Shown here piece after piece: positions 44,609 to 52,679 of a stretch of 64,000 nt of DNA. The first letter of the stretch is position 1; each line of letters starts with the position of its first letter. A program made the translations under genes and the position numbers. A model generated the notes under the pieces. The model worked only from the letters and a program-made list of their open reading frames with translations. It did not search any database and was not told the DNA's origin. Source of the stretch: Prado023 sp963788325. Its GTDB lineage: Bacteria > Actinomycetota > Actinomycetes > S36-B12 > CAIYMF01. The DNA lies in contig CAWBGJ010000015.1 in assembly GCA_963788325.1 (NCBI GenBank), forward strand, positions 186,001 to 250,000. The letters run 5' to 3'.

Positions 44609-44655
44609 GTGGGTGCGCGACCGGCACGCGGTCGCCGGACCGGGGATGGCAGATC

Positions 44656-45180
44656 GTGGAAAGCGAGCAGGTGGCGGGTCGGCGACTGGTCGTCGTGCGG
44701 CACGCGAAGTCGGCATGGCCGGTCGGGGTGGCCGATCACGAGCGTCCGCTCGGTCCGCGCGGGCGCCACGATGCCCCGGTGATGGGCCGGCGGATCCGCG
44801 ATCTGATCGGCGCGGTGGACGTGGCAGTGGTCAGCCCCGCCCGGCGCACGCAAGAGACCTGGGCACTGTTGGCCGAGCAGCTCGGGCCGACCGGCGAGGT
44901 GCTCAGCGACCCGCGGATCTACCAGGACTGGGGCCAGCACCTGATGCAGGTGGTCGCCGGGCTGCCCGCGCAGGCCCGCACCGCGCTGATCCTGGGCCAT
45001 GAGCCCGGCGTGTCCGAACTGGTCCTGAACCTCGCGGAGCGCACCCCAAGCGAGCTGCGGACCCGGGTGGCCACGAAGTTCCCGACCTGCGCCGTCGCGG
45101 TGCTGCGCGCCGACGTTCCTTGGGCCCAGTTCCAGGCCCAGTCCGCAGCGCTGGAGCTGTTCACGACGCCGAAGGACTGA
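44656..45180 (+). CDS. sixA: SixA-type phosphohistidine phosphatase
   Basis: A 174-residue histidine phosphatase superfamily protein. It has the RHG-type motif VVVRHAKSAW (the catalytic His follows Arg), SPARRTQETW and LILGHEPGVSEL, the second catalytic His. SixA removes phosphate from phosphohistidine in phosphorelays and the PTSNtr system. GTG 44656 is tentative; GTG 44671 is also in frame and neither has a clear promoter or ribosome site. Its stop overlaps serB by 20 nt (convergent). Confidence 0.85.
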   Translation: MESEQVAGRRLVVVRHAKSAWPVGVADHERPLGPRGRHDAPVMGRRIRDLIGAVDVAVVSPARRTQETWALLAEQLGPTGEVLSDPRIYQDWGQHLMQVVAGLPAQARTALILGHEPGVSELVLNLAERTPSELRTRVATKFPTCAVAVLRADVPWAQFQAQSAALELFTTPKD

Positions 45181-46366
45181 CCTGCCCCGCGCCGAGCTCA
45201 GCTGTGGCGTCGGCCTCCTCGACCTCCGCCCGGGAGATCCCCATCAGGTAGAGCACAGTGTCCAGGTAGGGCACATTGATCGCGGAGTCCGCAGCCGCCT
45301 GGACCACCGGCTTGGCGTTGAAGGCGATCCCATGCCCGGCCGCTGAGAGCATGTCCAGGTCGTTGGCACCGTCGCCGATGGCGATGGTCGCGCCCGGGTC
45401 GATCCCGAACCGCTCGGCGAACTCGCGCAGCGCAGCAGCCTTGGCTGCCCGGTCGACCACGGGCCCACGCACCCGGCCGGTCAGCTGCCCGTCGCGCACC
45501 TCGAGACCGTTGGCGCGCACCGCGTCCACGCCGAGCTGCGCGGCCAACGGGTCGATCACCTCGTGGAACCCCCCGCTGACCAGCGCGATCCGGAACCCCA
45601 GTCGCTTGAGGGTCCGGCACAGGGTGCGGGCGCCAGGCGTCAGCCGGATGTCGGCGCGGGCTCTGGCGATCACGTCCTCGGGCAATCCCGCCAGTGCGCG
45701 CACCCGGGCGTGCAGCGAGGCCTCGAAGTCCAGCTCGCCGCGCATGGCCGCCTCGGTGACCGCGCGGACCTGGTCCTCCCGGCCGGCGTAGCGGGCCAGC
45801 AGCTCGATCACCTCGTCCTGGATGAGCGTGGAGTCCACATCCATCACCACAAGGTGCACGCCGCGGCGGTGCAGGCCGCGCGGCTGCACCGACACGTCGA
45901 CCTCGAGGTCGTGGCAGCGCTCGACCAGGTCGCGGCGCAGCCCGTCGGGGTCTGGGGCCAGGACCTCGAGGGCCAGGGCGGTCACGGGGTAGTCGGCCAC
46001 CCGGTCGATGCGCACGATGTTGGCCCCCGCGTGCGCCATGGTGGCCGCCAGGGCGCTGACATCCGCGCCGGTGATCGCTGTGCCGACGACGGTCACGGTG
46101 GCGTTGGCGATCGGTCCAGCAACGTCAGCCGCATCGACCTGGCGCACCGAGACCTCGAAGTCCGGGACCGCGGCGCGCATGGCGGCCTCGAGGTCGTCCC
46201 GGGCGCTGGCCGGGGCCAGGACGACCGCGCCGAGCACGAGCTGACCAGCGACCACGACCTGTTCGACGTCCAGGACTGTGGCCCCGGCCAGTGCAGCGAA
46301 CATGCGCGCGGTCACGCCCGGCTGGTCGACGCCCACGACAGTCGCGTGGTAGGTGGTCGGGATCAC
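45161..46366 (-). CDS. serB: Phosphoserine phosphatase with N-terminal ACT domains
   Basis: A 401-residue protein: two ACT-like regulatory domains (residues about 1-160, with HATVVGVDQPGVTARMF) and a C-terminal HAD phosphatase. Catalytic parts are DVDST (DxDxT, about 176), a Ser region LVSGGFHEV and GDGANDLDML (about 333). It removes phosphate from phosphoserine in the last step of serine synthesis; the ACT domains bind serine. GTG 46366 is chosen because it overlaps the stop of the upstream gene (GTGA) and has TAGCGT (46374-46379) 7 nt before it. GTG 46375 is inside that hexamer. Confidence 0.92.
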   Translation of the reverse strand: MIPTTYHATVVGVDQPGVTARMFAALAGATVLDVEQVVVAGQLVLGAVVLAPASARDDLEAAMRAAVPDFEVSVRQVDAADVAGPIANATVTVVGTAITGADVSALAATMAHAGANIVRIDRVADYPVTALALEVLAPDPDGLRRDLVERCHDLEVDVSVQPRGLHRRGVHLVVMDVDSTLIQDEVIELLARYAGREDQVRAVTEAAMRGELDFEASLHARVRALAGLPEDVIARARADIRLTPGARTLCRTLKRLGFRIALVSGGFHEVIDPLAAQLGVDAVRANGLEVRDGQLTGRVRGPVVDRAAKAAALREFAERFGIDPGATIAIGDGANDLDMLSAAGHGIAFNAKPVVQAAADSAINVPYLDTVLYLMGISRAEVEEADATAELGAGQVSPSAS

Positions 46367-47100
46367 CCGACCCACGCTACCCGCGTGGCGTTCAGGCCCC
46401 CGACGATTCCGCAGAGGATGTCCTCGACTTCCCCGACGACAGCATGGATCCGGGCAGCCCGTGCTCGCGCCTCTGCCGCGGTGACGGCCGCACCGGGCTC
46501 GGCCAGGGCCAGGTCCAGGGCGTCGCGCAGGACCGCGATCCGCAGCACCAGGGCACTGACCTGCGGGTCCAGCGCGTGCGGCAGCCGGCCCTGTGCGGAC
46601 TGCCAGGCAGGGACCACGGCGCGGGTCGGCGCCCGATCCAGGCCGAGCTGCTCCAGGTCCACGGCCGCCGAGGTCACGGCGCTGGCAAGGTCACGGGCCC
46701 CGGCACGCGCCGTGCGCATATGGGCACGGAGTGCGGACAGCGCCGCCCCCTCGGGCACGGACGTCCAGGTCCAACCAGCCCTCGTGTGGCCGAGCAGGCC
46801 CAGGGCCCGCTCCGCATCGCTGACCAGGACGGCCGCAGCGGGGTCACCGGACACACCCGGGGGCCACCCGACCAGCTGTCCGGGGCGGGGGAGCAGCAGC
46901 CAGGCGTCAGTGGCACCCCGTGCCCGCAGGTGCGCCAGCAGGTCAGCCAGGCCCGAGGGGGGAGCCCCATCGAGGTGGGCCACTGCCGGACCATCCGGGG
47001 CCAGCCGCGCCAGGGCGCAGAGCAGGTCGTCGGACGCCGCCGTGCCACGCAGCCAGGCCCCGACCCACAGGGCCGCTGCGCTGACGACGGGAGCCTCCAC
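46363..47100 (-). CDS. Hypothetical actinobacterial protein, coupled to serB
   Basis: A 245-residue soluble protein of unknown family. The C-terminal half is helical and charged (ALRAHMRTARAGARDLASAV; RIHAVVGEVEDILCGIVGG), the N-terminal half is Ala/Leu/Gly-rich. No enzymatic motif was found. GTG 47100 follows TACCCT by 7 nt on the minus strand. Its stop overlaps the serB start by 4 nt, so it is the first gene of an operon with serB. It is divergent from the ABC ATPase gene. No function is proposed. Confidence 0.65.
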   Translation of the reverse strand: MEAPVVSAAALWVGAWLRGTAASDDLLCALARLAPDGPAVAHLDGAPPSGLADLLAHLRARGATDAWLLLPRPGQLVGWPPGVSGDPAAAVLVSDAERALGLLGHTRAGWTWTSVPEGAALSALRAHMRTARAGARDLASAVTSAAVDLEQLGLDRAPTRAVVPAWQSAQGRLPHALDPQVSALVLRIAVLRDALDLALAEPGAAVTAAEARARAARIHAVVGEVEDILCGIVGGLNATRVAWVG

Positions 47101-47107
47101 CTGCAGG

Positions 47108-47113
47108 AGGGTA
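47108..47113 (-). promoter_or_regulatory. -10 hexamer TACCCT of the hypothetical-serB operon
   Basis: TACCCT on the minus strand is separated by 7 nt from GTG 47100. Confidence 0.5.
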
Positions 47114-47184
47114 GGCCACCGCAGCGGGGGCGGCACGCCTGCGACGCGCAGGCTCGGCGCACCAGCACGGCCACAGTGCCCGGG

Positions 47185-47190
47185 TAGGGT
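47185..47190 (+). promoter_or_regulatory. -10 hexamer TAGGGT of the ABC ATPase gene
   Basis: TAGGGT ends 6 nt before GTG 47197. Confidence 0.5.
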
Positions 47191-47196
47191 TGCGCC

Positions 47197-48060
47197 GTGG
47201 TCGAGGTCCTGTCTTTCCGCGCGGCCACCGTCCTGCGAGGCGGCCGGCCGATCCTGGACTCCATCGACTGGCAGGTGGCCGACGACGAGCGCTGGGTGGT
47301 GCTCGGGCCCAACGGAGCCGGCAAGACGACGCTGCTCCAGCTGGCCGGCGCCCTGATCCACCCGACCTCGGGGACGGTGCAGGTCCTCGGCGAGACCCTC
47401 GGTGCGGTGGATGTCTTCGACCTGCGCCCACGGATCGGTCTGGCCAGTGCCGCCCTGGCCGAACGGATCCCCGGCGACGAGCTTGTGCGCGACGTGGTCG
47501 TCACGGCCGCCTGGGCGGTGACCGGCCGGTGGCGTGAGGCCTACGACGAGTCGGACACCACGCGCGCCCTGGGCGTGCTGGACCTGCTGGGCGCCGCCGC
47601 GCTGGCCGAGCGCACCTTCGGGACGCTGTCCGAGGGGGAGCGCAAGCGGGTGCAGATCGCCCGGGCGCTGATGACCGATCCCGAGCTCTTGCTGCTCGAT
47701 GAGCCGGCCGCGGGCCTGGACCTCGGTGCGCGCGAGGACCTCGTCACGCGCCTGTCGGGGATCGCGACCGATCGGTGGGCTCCGGTCCAGGTGCTGGTCA
47801 CCCACCACGTCGAGGAGATCCCGGCAGGGTTCACCCACGCGCTGCTGCTGCGCGAGGGCGCAGTCGTGGCCGCGGGCCCCATCACCGAGGTCCTCACCGG
47901 ACGCACCCTGAGCCAGACCTTCGGGACCCGTCTGCGCAGTGGCCGGGTGCGTGGGCGCTACTGGGCGCGCGCGGTACCGGCAGACATCGTCGCCCGGGGC
48001 CGGCGCGGCCGCGCGGAGGTCATCTCGGTTGAAACGGCCGAACCGGGCACCAGCGTCTAG
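47197..48060 (+). CDS. ABC transporter ATP-binding protein
   Basis: A 287-residue single ABC domain with Walker A GPNGAGKTT (about residue 40), signature LSEGERKRVQIARAL, Walker B LLLLDEPAAGLD and the switch histidine in LVTHHVEEIP. It resembles molybdate (ModF-like) or small cofactor ABC ATPases that stand alone. No permease or binding protein gene is adjacent, so the transport substrate is unknown, and a non-transport role (ABC-F like) is unlikely because there is only one domain. Start GTG 47197 follows TAGGGT. The stop codon is part of the next gene's promoter. Confidence 0.85.
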   Translation: MVEVLSFRAATVLRGGRPILDSIDWQVADDERWVVLGPNGAGKTTLLQLAGALIHPTSGTVQVLGETLGAVDVFDLRPRIGLASAALAERIPGDELVRDVVVTAAWAVTGRWREAYDESDTTRALGVLDLLGAAALAERTFGTLSEGERKRVQIARALMTDPELLLLDEPAAGLDLGAREDLVTRLSGIATDRWAPVQVLVTHHVEEIPAGFTHALLLREGAVVAAGPITEVLTGRTLSQTFGTRLRSGRVRGRYWARAVPADIVARGRRGRAEVISVETAEPGTSV

Positions 48061-48063
48061 ACT
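48058..48063 (+). promoter_or_regulatory. -10 hexamer TAGACT of the NfeD gene, overlapping the ABC stop codon
   Basis: TAGACT (its TAG is the ABC gene's stop) ends 6 nt before GTG 48070. Confidence 0.55.
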
Positions 48064-48069
48064 CAACAC

Positions 48070-48492
48070 GTGGAACCGTGGCTCGTCTGGCTCATCATCG
48101 CAGTACTGCTGGCCGGTGCCGAGGCTGCTTCGGCAGGGCTGCTGCTCATCATGTTCGCCGGCGGCGCGCTGGCTGCCTCCATCGCCGAGTACCTGGGCGC
48201 GAGCACCGTGGGCTCCGCGGCTGTGTTCGCCCTGGTGAGCGTGGCGCTGATCGCGTTCGTGCGCCCCGTGGCCAAGCGGCACATGTACCAGTCGCCCCTG
48301 GAGCGTTCCGGCACCGCCGCGCTGATCGGGGGGCAGGCCGTCGTGCTCGAGGTGGTCGACGGCTCGACCGGGCGGATCAAGCTCGCGGGCGAAATCTGGT
48401 CTGCGCGCGCACTGGACGAGGATGCCCGCTTCGAGCCCGGCGAGAAGGTCGCCGTGTTCGAGATCGACGGGGCTACCGCAGTCGTCGGCTGA
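48070..48492 (+). CDS. NfeD-like membrane protein
   Basis: A 140-residue NfeD-family protein: two to three membrane helices (LVWLIIAVLLAGAEAAS; GLLLIMFAGGALAA; AAVFALVSVALIAFV) and a C-terminal OB-fold-like domain (GQAVVLEVVDGSTGRIKLAGEIWSA). NfeD proteins accompany SPFH/flotillin proteins and help form membrane microdomains. The partner gene follows 40 nt downstream. GTG 48070 has its own -10 hexamer. Confidence 0.85.
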   Translation: MEPWLVWLIIAVLLAGAEAASAGLLLIMFAGGALAASIAEYLGASTVGSAAVFALVSVALIAFVRPVAKRHMYQSPLERSGTAALIGGQAVVLEVVDGSTGRIKLAGEIWSARALDEDARFEPGEKVAVFEIDGATAVVG

Positions 48493-48532
48493 CCGGCACC
48501 CGCCGGCCAGCTCGCAGCAAGGGAAGGGAATC

Positions 48533-49582
48533 GTGGAGAGTCTCATCATCGCCGGCGTGCTGGTCCTGATCGCCGTCCTGATCGTCTTCAGCACCATCAA
48601 GATCGTCCCGCAGGCTCAGGCGGGCATCGTCGAACGCCTGGGGCGGTACAACCGCACCCTGGATCCGGGCCTGGCCATCATCATGCCCTTCATCGACCGA
48701 CTGCGACCCCTGATCGACCTGCGCGAGCAGGTGGTCAGCTTCGCCCCCCAACCGGTGATCACCTCCGACAACCTGGTGGTGAGCATCGACTCGGTCATCT
48801 ACTTCCAGGTCACCGACGCCAAGGCCGCGACCTACGAGATCCAGAGCTACCTCATGGGTGTGGAGCAGCTGACCGTCACGACCCTGCGCAACGTGGTCGG
48901 CTCGCTTGACCTCGAGCAGACCCTGACCAGCCGCGACAACATCAACGCCCAGCTGCGTGGCGTGCTCGACGAGGCCACGGGCAAGTGGGGCATCCGCGTC
49001 AACCGCGTGGAGCTCAAGGCCATCGACCCTCCGGCCAGCGTCCAGCAGTCGATGGAGAAGCAGATGCGCGCCGACCGCGACAAGCGCGCTGCGATCCTCA
49101 ACGCCGAGGGCAACAAGCAGGCTGCCATCCTCGACGCGGAGGGCTCCAAGACCGCAGCGATCCTCAAGGCCGAGGGCCAGGCCACCGCCCAGGTCCTGCG
49201 CGCCGAGGGCGAGTCCCAGGCCATCGCCAAGGTGTTCGACGCGATCAACAACGGCAACGCCACCGATCAGGTCATGGCCTACCAGTACCTGCAGTCCCTG
49301 CCGCTGCTCGCGCAGGGCACTGCCAACAAGGTGTTCGTGATCCCGGCCGAGGTGTCCAGTGCCCTGGGCGCGGTGACCCGGGCGTTCAACGCCTCGACCG
49401 CACCCGGTGCGCCGGGCTCAGCTGCTGCGGGGGCCGACACCGCTGGCTCGGCCGAGCGACCCACCGCTGAGTCGGTGCGGGTCGACGTCCCCGACGTCAC
49501 CGAGGCCGACGTGGTGGAGGCCGAGGTGGTCGAGGACTCCGTCGCCGACCCGTCGCGGCCCAGCTCCCCTCCCACCACCTGA
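48533..49582 (+). CDS. SPFH/band 7 (flotillin/stomatin-like) protein
   Basis: A 349-residue band 7 protein. One N-terminal membrane helix (LIIAGVLVLIAVLIVFSTI) is followed by the SPFH domain (QAGIVERLGRYNRTLDPGL; ADRDKRAAI) and a coiled-coil segment with repeated EG-x-KxAAIL-type units. The tail is acidic and Pro/Ala-rich. Such proteins form oligomeric scaffolds at the membrane and recruit proteases or NfeD partners. GTG 48533 has GGGAAGGGAA upstream. It forms a pair with the NfeD gene. Confidence 0.9.
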   Translation: MESLIIAGVLVLIAVLIVFSTIKIVPQAQAGIVERLGRYNRTLDPGLAIIMPFIDRLRPLIDLREQVVSFAPQPVITSDNLVVSIDSVIYFQVTDAKAATYEIQSYLMGVEQLTVTTLRNVVGSLDLEQTLTSRDNINAQLRGVLDEATGKWGIRVNRVELKAIDPPASVQQSMEKQMRADRDKRAAILNAEGNKQAAILDAEGSKTAAILKAEGQATAQVLRAEGESQAIAKVFDAINNGNATDQVMAYQYLQSLPLLAQGTANKVFVIPAEVSSALGAVTRAFNASTAPGAPGSAAAGADTAGSAERPTAESVRVDVPDVTEADVVEAEVVEDSVADPSRPSSPPTT

Positions 49583-49587
49583 CCACA

Positions 49588-50394
49588 GTGACCCAGCCCG
49601 CGCTGGTCATCGACCCCGACGATCCCCGGGTCCGTGACCTCGCCGGGCTGACCGACGTCGAAGCACGCTCGACCCGGGAGCCCGCCGAGGGCCTCTACGT
49701 GGCCGAGGGTGCGAAGGTGATCGGCCGTGCGCTGGCAGCCGGGCATCGCCCACGGGTGGTCCTGGCCGAGGCCAAGTGGCTGCCTGCCCTGGCGGACTCC
49801 CTGTCGGGCACGCAGGCCCAGGTGCTGGTCGCCGAGCCCGCCGTGCTGCGCACCATCACCGGGTACCGCGTGCATCGCGGCGCGCTGGCCTCCTTCGAAC
49901 GGCCCGCCCAGCCTGCCGCGCGCGACCTGTTGGCCGCGGCGCAGTTCGTGGCCGTGCTCGTCGACCTGGTCGACCACACCAATGTGGGCGCGATCTTCCG
50001 CACCGCGGCGGCGCTGGGCGTGGACGCCGTCCTGGTGACCCCCGGCTGCGCAGACCCGCTGTACCGGCGCTCGGTCAAGGTCTCGATGGGAGCGGTCCTG
50101 GCTGTGCCCTGGACGAGGTCAGGACCTGACCCATTGGCCGATCTGGTCGGCTTCACGACCGTGGCCCTGACGCCTGGCTGCGAAGCGCTCGACCTGCGGA
50201 CGCTCCCCCCGATCCAGGGCCCCCGGGCGGTGCTGCTCGGCACCGAGGGCGACGGACTGCCCGCGGCGCTGATGACCCGGGCCGACCTGCGCGTGCGGAT
50301 CCCGATGGCCGCGGGGGTGGACAGCCTCAACGTGGCCGCAGCCAGCGCCATCGCCCTGCATGCCCTGGCCGCGGATCCAGCTGGCGCCCGCTGA
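49588..50394 (+). CDS. SpoU/TrmH-family RNA 2'-O-methyltransferase
   Basis: A 268-residue SPOUT methyltransferase. The N-terminal substrate-binding domain contains EGLYVAEGAKVIGRAL, and the catalytic domain has DHTNVGAIFRTAAALG (motif 1), LLGTEGDGL (motif 2) and IPMAAGVDSLNVAAASAI (motif 3), forming the SAM-binding knot. It methylates a ribose in tRNA or rRNA. The target site cannot be predicted. GTG 49588 lies 5 nt after the SPFH gene stop, so it may be part of that transcript. Confidence 0.88.
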   Translation: MTQPALVIDPDDPRVRDLAGLTDVEARSTREPAEGLYVAEGAKVIGRALAAGHRPRVVLAEAKWLPALADSLSGTQAQVLVAEPAVLRTITGYRVHRGALASFERPAQPAARDLLAAAQFVAVLVDLVDHTNVGAIFRTAAALGVDAVLVTPGCADPLYRRSVKVSMGAVLAVPWTRSGPDPLADLVGFTTVALTPGCEALDLRTLPPIQGPRAVLLGTEGDGLPAALMTRADLRVRIPMAAGVDSLNVAAASAIALHALAADPAGAR

Positions 50395-50481
50395 CCGCGG
50401 ACAGGCGCAGTTCCGGCAGTGGCCGATACCCTGCCCTGAACGCGCGCTTCGGCGCATTGATGAACGCCTGTTGGAGGGCAC

Positions 50482-52635
50482 GTGAAGAGGCGCAGCGATA
50501 CCTGGTCGAACGTGCTTCTGGTCCTTGGCGCCCTGGGCCTGTTCCTGATGGGGATCTTCGGGTGGTTGAACTCCTCGATCGTCAACAGCGATCACTTCGC
50601 GAGCCTGGCCAACGAGGTGCGCCAGGACGAGGCCGTCCAGAACGAGGTCGGGCAGGCGGTGGCGACCGCAGCCCTGGACGCCCAGCCCGACCTGGTGGCC
50701 ATCGAGCCGGCCATCGCCGCGGGTGTGGCGGCTGTGGTGGGCAGCCCCCTGCTGGACCGGGTCCTGACTCCGGCGGTCCGGTCGTTCCACTCCGCGATGA
50801 CCACCGAGGGCAGCACGTCGGCTGTCCTGCAGCTGGCCGACCTCGGCGCGACCATCACCACGGCGCTGGACCGGTTCGCCCCCGACGCGGCCGACGTCAT
50901 CCCCGAGAACCTGAACCTCACCCTGGCCGAGGTCGGTGGGCAGGATGGCGTGGCCGAGCAGATCATCCCGATCATCCAGGCTGTGGCGACGCTTGCCTGG
51001 GTGGTCCCGCTGCTGGCCCTGCTGGCGATCGTCCTGGGCGTCTGGTTGGCCCCGCACCGGCGGATCGCCCTCGTCCGACTGGGCTGGATGACCCTCGTGG
51101 TCTCGGGGTTCCTGGGCCTGATCGTGGTCGGAATGAACGTGGCCAGCCTCCTGATGGATGACTCGACGCTCAAGGGTGCGGTCGTCGCGGCCGGTTTGGA
51201 GGTCCTCAGCCAACCGCTGACCGTGCGCTTCCTGGCCATGGGCATCATCGGGGGCCTGCTGGTGGCCTCCGCCGGGGCCCTGCTGCCCCAGGTCGACGTG
51301 ACCCGCAACGCCCGGATGGCGATGGCTCTCCTCGGCCGTCGGCCCACCGCCACGATCTGGGCGGTCGTACGTGCGATGGCGCTGATCACGGTGGGGCTGC
51401 TCATCGTGCTCTTCCCCTCGCGCAGCGCCCAGATCATCGCCGTCGTGGCCGGGATCGCGGTACTGCTCTACGGCATCTCGGAGCTCGACGTCCTGGCCGA
51501 GCGGGCTCGGGCCGCCGATGACAAGCGCCTGGCAGCGGCCCGCCTGGCAGCGGGACCGGCGTCCGACCCCGAACCCGATCGCGACTCCCCGGTGGGCTGG
51601 CTGATCCCGGTTGCCGGCGCGCTGGCCGGCCTCGTGGTGATCGCGGCGCTGATCATCCCCAGCCAGCTACCCCAGGACTCGGGAGTGGACAACGCATCGG
51701 CTGTGAACACCACGGCATGCAACGGGCACGACGAGCTGTGCGACGTGCCCTTCGACCAGGTGGTCATCCCAGCCTCGCACAACTCCATGTCGATCGCCGA
51801 TGGCACCTGGTTCCTGGCCGAGCAGCCCAAGGACATGGTGGAGTCCCTCGACGACGGCATCCGCGGGCTGCTCGTCGACACCTGGTACGCCCAGCCGACC
51901 AAGGACGGCGCCATCACAGCCGACGAGTCGCTGGCCGGCGCCGAGGCGGAGCTCACACGCACCTACGGTGCCGAGATCGCCGGCTCCGTGCGACGCACCA
52001 TCGACCGGGTCCGGCGTGCGGAGCCGACCGGGCCGGCCGAGCCGTACTTCTGCCACACGGTGTGCGAGATCGGCGCCGACCCCATGGCACCGATCATGGA
52101 GCGGCTCAACACCTGGCTCGAGGAACACCCCCGGGAGGTGGTCGTGCTGTTCATCCAGGACACCGTCACCCCCAAGGACACCGACGCGGTGCTGCGCAGG
52201 GCGGGCCTGGCCGACAAGGCCTACGTGCACCCGGAGGGAGCGCAGTGGCCCACCCTGGGCGAGATGATCGATGCCGACCGGCGCCTGGTCGTGCTCATGG
52301 AGAACGAGGGGGGCGGCTCGGAGTACCCGTACCTGCACCAGGGCTTCGACCTCGTCCACGACACCGAGTACACCTTCGACTCGGCGGAGGACTTCACCTG
52401 CACCCTCAAGCGCGGGGAGCCGGACAACCCGCTGCTCTCGGTCAACCACTGGCTGGCCAGCTTCAGCACGCTGATCTCCAGCGCAGAGGCCGTCAACACC
52501 TACGACGCGCTCAAGGCGCGCATGGACGACTGCCAGGCGGTGCGTGGGCGCACGCCGTCCATGGTCGCGGTCAACTGGTACGACCGCGGGGACCTGTTCC
52601 AGGTGGTCGACGAGCTCAACGGGGTCGCCGGGTAG
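50482..52635 (+). CDS. Membrane-anchored PI-PLC X-domain-like phosphodiesterase
   Basis: A 717-residue protein with two halves. Residues 1-400 carry about six hydrophobic helices (LVLGALGLFLMGIFG; WVVPLLALLAIVLGVWL; IGGLLVASAGALL; AIIPS-type helix before QDSG). Residues 405-717 form a predicted extracellular domain starting CNGHDELCDVPFDQVVIPASHNSMS, with the PLC-X-like first histidine (PASHNSM, about 432), the GIRGLLVDTWY aspartate strand and a second histidine in FCHTVCE (about 525). PI-PLC X domains cleave phosphodiester lipids, but the X domain alone does not prove activity. GTG 50482 follows GGAGGG. The fusion of a membrane module to this domain is common in actinobacteria. Confidence 0.78.
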   Translation: MKRRSDTWSNVLLVLGALGLFLMGIFGWLNSSIVNSDHFASLANEVRQDEAVQNEVGQAVATAALDAQPDLVAIEPAIAAGVAAVVGSPLLDRVLTPAVRSFHSAMTTEGSTSAVLQLADLGATITTALDRFAPDAADVIPENLNLTLAEVGGQDGVAEQIIPIIQAVATLAWVVPLLALLAIVLGVWLAPHRRIALVRLGWMTLVVSGFLGLIVVGMNVASLLMDDSTLKGAVVAAGLEVLSQPLTVRFLAMGIIGGLLVASAGALLPQVDVTRNARMAMALLGRRPTATIWAVVRAMALITVGLLIVLFPSRSAQIIAVVAGIAVLLYGISELDVLAERARAADDKRLAAARLAAGPASDPEPDRDSPVGWLIPVAGALAGLVVIAALIIPSQLPQDSGVDNASAVNTTACNGHDELCDVPFDQVVIPASHNSMSIADGTWFLAEQPKDMVESLDDGIRGLLVDTWYAQPTKDGAITADESLAGAEAELTRTYGAEIAGSVRRTIDRVRRAEPTGPAEPYFCHTVCEIGADPMAPIMERLNTWLEEHPREVVVLFIQDTVTPKDTDAVLRRAGLADKAYVHPEGAQWPTLGEMIDADRRLVVLMENEGGGSEYPYLHQGFDLVHDTEYTFDSAEDFTCTLKRGEPDNPLLSVNHWLASFSTLISSAEAVNTYDALKARMDDCQAVRGRTPSMVAVNWYDRGDLFQVVDELNGVAG

Positions 52636-52679
52636 CAATCGGCGGGCGTCGGTGGGTCCGCCCTGACAGGATTGCGGAC

